From NCBI RefSeq assembly GCF_014290175.1, contig NZ_JACOOR010000003.1, positions 124,001 through 188,000 on the forward strand: a stretch of 64,000 nucleotides of DNA, in the 5' to 3' direction. Positions 61,203-64,000 of the stretch are shown one piece after another. Under the pieces are notes generated by a model, which was not told the origin of the DNA, searched no databases, and saw only the letters and a program-made list of their open reading frames with translations. Position 1 is the stretch's first letter. Every line of letters starts with the position of its first letter. The DNA is from Anaerosacchariphilus hominis (lineage in GTDB: Bacteria > Bacillota > Clostridia > Lachnospirales > Lachnospiraceae). The position numbers were made by a program, and so were the translations under genes.

Positions 61203-61888
61203 TGCCTTACCTCCTGATTCCATATATACCCAAGACCTCTGATATTCTTTATATAGACCGGTGCAGCCGGATTGTCTTCGATTTTCTCACGGAGTCTTCT
61301 GATATTGACAGCGATTGTATTTTCATCCACAAAATCCCCTTCCAGATCAAACACATTTTCCAATATTTGTGTTTTTGAAAGAATCTGTTTCGGATTCTGA
61401 AGAAAAAAAGTCAGCATTTTCAACTCCGTTTTTGTCAGACTGATTTCACGACTCTTTATCAGGACTTTCATTTCTCCTGCGATAAATACGATATCTCCCG
61501 AAATCATCTTTCCGGCTTCCGTTTTCTCCTGTCTGCGGCGGAAATGTGCTTCTATTTTCAAAAGAAGTACCGAAAGACTAAACGGCTTTGTAATATAATC
61601 ATCTGCCCCTGCTTCATATCCCATGACCTGATCCATCTCCTGATCTAGTGCTGTAAGACAAATAATGTATGTATTATAATTGCATCTCATCCACCTTACA
61701 AATTCCAGTCCATTCCCATCCGGAAGATTCACATCACAAATGGTAACATCCACATTATTATCACTTGCAATTCTTTTCGCTTTTTTCACTGATTCTGCTG
61801 AAAAAACCTCATATCCGGATTTTTTCAGTGAAAATGTAATTCCACGATTTAAATTTTCATCATCTTCAACCACGAGTATACCTGGCAT
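61199..61888 (-). CDS. OmpR-family response regulator
   Basis: 229 residues: receiver domain (LVVEDDENLNRG, VTICDVNLPDGNG, DYITKPFSLSVL) and winged helix (LTKTELKMLTFFLQNPKQIL, ENTIAVNIRRLREKIEDN). It heads the kinase/ATPase/permease unit; a gap of about 110 bases before the ATPase gene may hold a controlled promoter. Confidence 0.93.
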   Translation of the reverse strand: MPGILVVEDDENLNRGITFSLKKSGYEVFSAESVKKAKRIASDNNVDVTICDVNLPDGNGLEFVRWMRCNYNTYIICLTALDQEMDQVMGYEAGADDYITKPFSLSVLLLKIEAHFRRRQEKTEAGKMISGDIVFIAGEMKVLIKSREISLTKTELKMLTFFLQNPKQILSKTQILENVFDLEGDFVDENTIAVNIRRLREKIEDNPAAPVYIKNIRGLGYIWNQEVRQ

Positions 61889-61912
61889 AGCATATGCACC
61901 TCTCTTTATTAA

Positions 61913-62089
61913 CTATTTTTCCTCTTCGTTACATATTTGTTCTGCCTCAATATCCTCGGTAGTGACTTTCCCTGTAATATCCCTATAGGCTTCTTTTATT
62001 CCATTTTTGACCGCCCACTTAATTATAAAATATAATGCAAGTAAGACGATTAGTGCTGTGCCAAAACTAATTCCTAATTCTTCAAACAT
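61913..62089 (-). CDS. DUF6019-like small membrane protein
   Basis: 58 residues: MFEELGISFGTALIVLLALY continues with FIIKWAVKNGIKEAYRDITG and an acidic tail (TTEDIEAEQICNEEEK). One membrane helix near the N-terminus, then an amphipathic and acidic cytoplasmic end. GAGGTAATG-type RBS upstream. It is immediately upstream of the response regulator and is probably in the same transcript. Function unknown. Confidence 0.65.
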   Translation of the reverse strand: MFEELGISFGTALIVLLALYFIIKWAVKNGIKEAYRDITGKVTTEDIEAEQICNEEEK

Positions 62090-62211
62090 TTCATTACCTC
62101 TGTCAATTCCGATTTGTTAAACTCTCTATACAATACCATATCTCTTTGGCTAATACAATAATTGCATCGCTCCCGCTTATTCTCATCAATTCTGCAACTA
62201 ATGTATCGTGA

Positions 62212-62895
62212 TCATATGCAGATACTGTTTACGCTCTGCAAGCTGACTCTGCTGATATGGCTCTTTCCCTTACAGGTCATCCGTGTCTGCTGCACCAGCT
62301 TTCCACTCCGCGCATAGCAGTCTCGCACAATGAAATATCCCTTTTCCACCTTATCAGAATATGGCATTAACCAGCCATTTCGATCTCGGTATAAATACTT
62401 GTGTTCCATCAGCAACGATACAAACATATTCTGTGGAACTCCCAATTCCTTTCCACAATAGCGGATACAAGTGCAATCCGCAGAATTCACAAAAGCGTCA
62501 AAATAATCTGCCTTTGGCTGTGCCATTTTAAGCTGCTTACTGATTTCCTTATTCTTTCCTTTTTCTGCAAGAAGCTGTTCTGCCAGTGTATAGATAGCTT
62601 CCGGATTTTCCATCAGGCCCGGCTCATTTACAGCCGCAACTTCTCTATTCTGAACCACTCCATTAGAGCTGGTCTGCGTTAAACGCAGGGCAGCTTTTTC
62701 ATCATCATCCAATCTCCGGATCGCTGTCGGTGCAATTTCCATAGCTTTACATACATCTGCTGCCACAAACCACGGCTCTCCATTCTTCACGAACACCCGC
62801 ACCTGTCCAAAGACCTGGTTTTCAAATATTTGCAGTTCTGACACGCCGCTCTCTTTTCCCGGTCCGGCACCCAATTCTGTGTTGTACATGTTCAT
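62212..62895 (-). CDS. Phage antirepressor (BRO-N and KilAC domains) with internal deletion
   Basis: 227 residues from the ATG at 62895 (MNMYNTELGAGPGKESGVSE), with GGGAGGG upstream. BRO-N is recognisable (IFENQVFGQVRVFVKNGEPWF, VAADVCKAMEI) but stops after VAAVNEPGLM, where usual proteins continue through SRKPEAKKFKRWIT. KilAC follows (NPEAIYTLAEQLLAEKGK, then CTCIRYCGKELGVPQNMF). A roughly 40-60-residue segment seems deleted, and the extreme C-terminus departs from the usual ending. Such proteins normally release phage repressors. Confidence 0.82.
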   Translation of the reverse strand: MNMYNTELGAGPGKESGVSELQIFENQVFGQVRVFVKNGEPWFVAADVCKAMEIAPTAIRRLDDDEKAALRLTQTSSNGVVQNREVAAVNEPGLMENPEAIYTLAEQLLAEKGKNKEISKQLKMAQPKADYFDAFVNSADCTCIRYCGKELGVPQNMFVSLLMEHKYLYRDRNGWLMPYSDKVEKGYFIVRDCYARSGKLVQQTRMTCKGKSHISRVSLQSVNSICI

Positions 62896-63110
62896 TCTAA
62901 AACCCTCCCTTACTTTTTTAGGATAAAAAATAAGAGCTCCCATTCATTTATGAATAAACGGAAACTCTATGTAATGTAAGCAAAGGTTATTTTATTTTCT
63001 CATATTTCCTCAAAACTCGTGAAATGCTCTATTTTTCCCTTCCACCGCTCTCTAATTTGAGAACCCAATAAAATTTTTTGTCAAGTATAAGATCCAAAAT
63101 TGGCCTTTGG

Positions 63111-63171
63111 TAAACCCTTTTGTAAGCCCTTTTGGGGGCAAAAATGGTCGGTAAACCCCTGGTAAGCCTCA
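63111..63171. repeat. Two iteron-like direct repeats
   Basis: GGTAAACCC-n-GTAAGCC occurs at 63111-63131 and again at 63152-63171, 41 bases apart. A DnaA-box-like TTATCCACA stands at 63385-63393. It could be a regulator-binding region of a former phage or plasmid module; a functional origin is not shown. Confidence 0.35.
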
Positions 63172-63240
63172 CAAAATTGGTATAAACGCTGTCAAATTTT
63201 CTCAAATTTCGTCATCGGAATCAGCCGTTTCGGGCATTAA

Positions 63241-63273
63241 AAAAAGCCCGAAAACGTTGAATTTTCGGGCTTT
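63241..63273. terminator. Bidirectional terminator
   Basis: AAAGCCCGAAAA and TTTTCGGGCTTT form a perfect stem with a 6-7-base loop and T/A runs on both sides. It separates the Abi gene from the antirepressor. The rest of 62896-63472 is AT-rich and holds no gene that I can support. Confidence 0.75.
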
Positions 63274-63472
63274 CCAAGCATTTTGAACTTGTTGATTATC
63301 TCTTTGAGAACATCAAATATTGATTTTAAAACATTCAAACACATTTTGTCAGTTACGTGTTCGTTACCGAAAATATCTCTCATGTTATCCACACTGCTTT
63401 ATGCAAAAAAAATTGGGAACGAGTAAAGACCCATTCCCTACAAAAAGTTAATTTTTTAATCGTGTATATATT

Positions 63473-64000
63473 TTAACACGCTTCATTTATATAGTCAACA
63501 ACTTTTTTTACAAAAAAATATGCTGTTTTTATGCATTCATTTTTATCAAAATACTCTTTATTTTTTATTGCACGACCATCTATAAATTCTTGTATCTGCT
63601 TAAACCTCTTCTCTTTCACAACATCTGCATTAATAAATTCATTGTAAACATAAAGCAATGTAACAAAATCATACAAAAACTTATTACTCAATTTGTTCTT
63701 TCTCATAGACGCACCTATTCCATCTATATTTGAAACAAATTTTATAATTTTAACAGATGGCTTATTTGTTCCTTTTTGAAGTTTATTTATCAGGCAATTA
63801 CTATGTGCAGTTGCATTTCTTAAATCCCTTATTGAATACAACAAGTCACTATCTTTTAAACGCCCTGGATACCTCTCCGTATAATACTCATACAACTTCA
63901 CCATATCTCCAAAAGATATCAATTCTACAAATACCCATGCGGGAAAATATGGATAATACTTCTCTATCAATTCTCTGCAATATTCACTAGATTTGTGTTT
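63473..64000 (-). CDS. Abi-family (AbiD/F type) protein, C-terminal part, 5' end outside the window
   Basis: The frame stays open to the window edge, 175 codons; the apparent start at 63970 is a TTG without RBS, so the gene begins further right. ELISFGDMVKLYEYYTERY and IRDLRNATAHSNCLINKL (the RxxxxHxN-like motif of Abi_2 and HEPN-type proteins) identify it. These proteins abort phage infection, perhaps as RNases. The DNA is far more AT-rich than its neighbours, a sign of recent transfer. Confidence 0.75.
   Translation of the reverse strand, partial: KHKSSEYCRELIEKYYPYFPAWVFVELISFGDMVKLYEYYTERYPGRLKDSDLLYSIRDLRNATAHSNCLINKLQKGTNKPSVKIIKFVSNIDGIGASMRKNKLSNKFLYDFVTLLYVYNEFINADVVKEKRFKQIQEFIDGRAIKNKEYFDKNECIKTAYFFVKKVVDYINEAC

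Noticed and set aside
63385..63393. A replication origin suggested by a TTATCCACA DnaA box and two direct repeats
   Set aside because: There is a single box, no replication gene is adjacent, and one 9-base match is expected by chance in a 64-kb window.

Overview
The window looks like a chromosomal segment of a low-to-mid GC gut Firmicute, most likely a Lachnospiraceae member (Blautia/Mediterraneibacter/Dorea-like). The grounds are AGGAGG-type ribosome-binding sites, DUF4317 and DUF6019/DUF6061-type genes, a tet(M)-like GTPase fused to a YacP/Rae1 domain, a mannose-family PTS and MptD-type ECF transporters. This placement is inference from gene content; no rRNA, tRNA or CRISPR was seen. Nearly everything is on the minus strand, so operons read from right to left.

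Layout. 0-4 kb: start of a GreA-like gene, DUF4317, and a ribosomal-protection-type GTPase carrying a C-terminal Rae1-like NYN endonuclease domain. 4-12.7 kb: a carbohydrate locus bracketed by two nearly identical 108-bp palindromic repeats. It holds a mannose-family PTS (IIA, fused IIC-IID, IIB), a class II aldolase, a cupin, a hydrolase-like protein lacking its nucleophile and two unknown membrane proteins. After a terminator comes a separate DeoR-dhaK-dhaL unit. 12.7-19.3 kb: an XRE/DUF3169 pair behind three matching operators, a remnant of a mobile-element protein, an ABC-F ATPase, an alanine/glycine:cation symporter and aspartate kinase. 19.9-22.9 kb: a solute-binding lipoprotein overlapping a hybrid sensor kinase. 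22.9-24.9 kb: a graveyard of gene fragments around a YoaP-type acetyltransferase.

24.9-27.3 kb: a MerR gene divergent from a truncated flavodoxin, a carboxymuconolactone decarboxylase-cupin protein and a hydrolase, with a textbook 19-bp-spacer MerR promoter between them. 27.6-34.8 kb: AraC regulator, two exporter-fold ABC half-transporters and an ECF module (S, T, fused A), apparently one metabolite or metallophore uptake/export unit. 34.9-40 kb: an operon of four SAM methyltransferases, a hydrolase, a membrane protein, a ketopantoate-reductase-like enzyme and a truncated last gene. 40.3-43.6 kb: small regulators, a nitroimidazole-resistance-like flavoprotein, an HxlR/flavin reductase pair, a deleted IS1182-type element and a TetR stump.

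43.7-54.8 kb: a complete potassium locus, with kdpF-A-B-C, ktrB/ktrA-type transporter genes, an unusual membrane-anchored LysR-effector-like protein, kdpD and kdpE in one direction. 55-56.6 kb: a broken AlbA/AAA_4-type gene and a small DUF6061-like gene on the plus strand. 56.7-62.1 kb: a response regulator/histidine kinase pair with an ABC ATPase and FtsX permease, the usual arrangement for peptide-antibiotic sensing or resistance, plus a small DUF6019-like membrane protein. 62.2-64 kb: a phage antirepressor with an internal deletion and the AT-rich 3' part of an Abi-family protein, suggesting a prophage or ICE edge.

The 19-25 kb and 34-44 kb stretches carry many truncated genes, which points to repeated turnover of accessory DNA. 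Promoters and operators are reported only where the motif itself is visible; functions inferred from families are marked as such.
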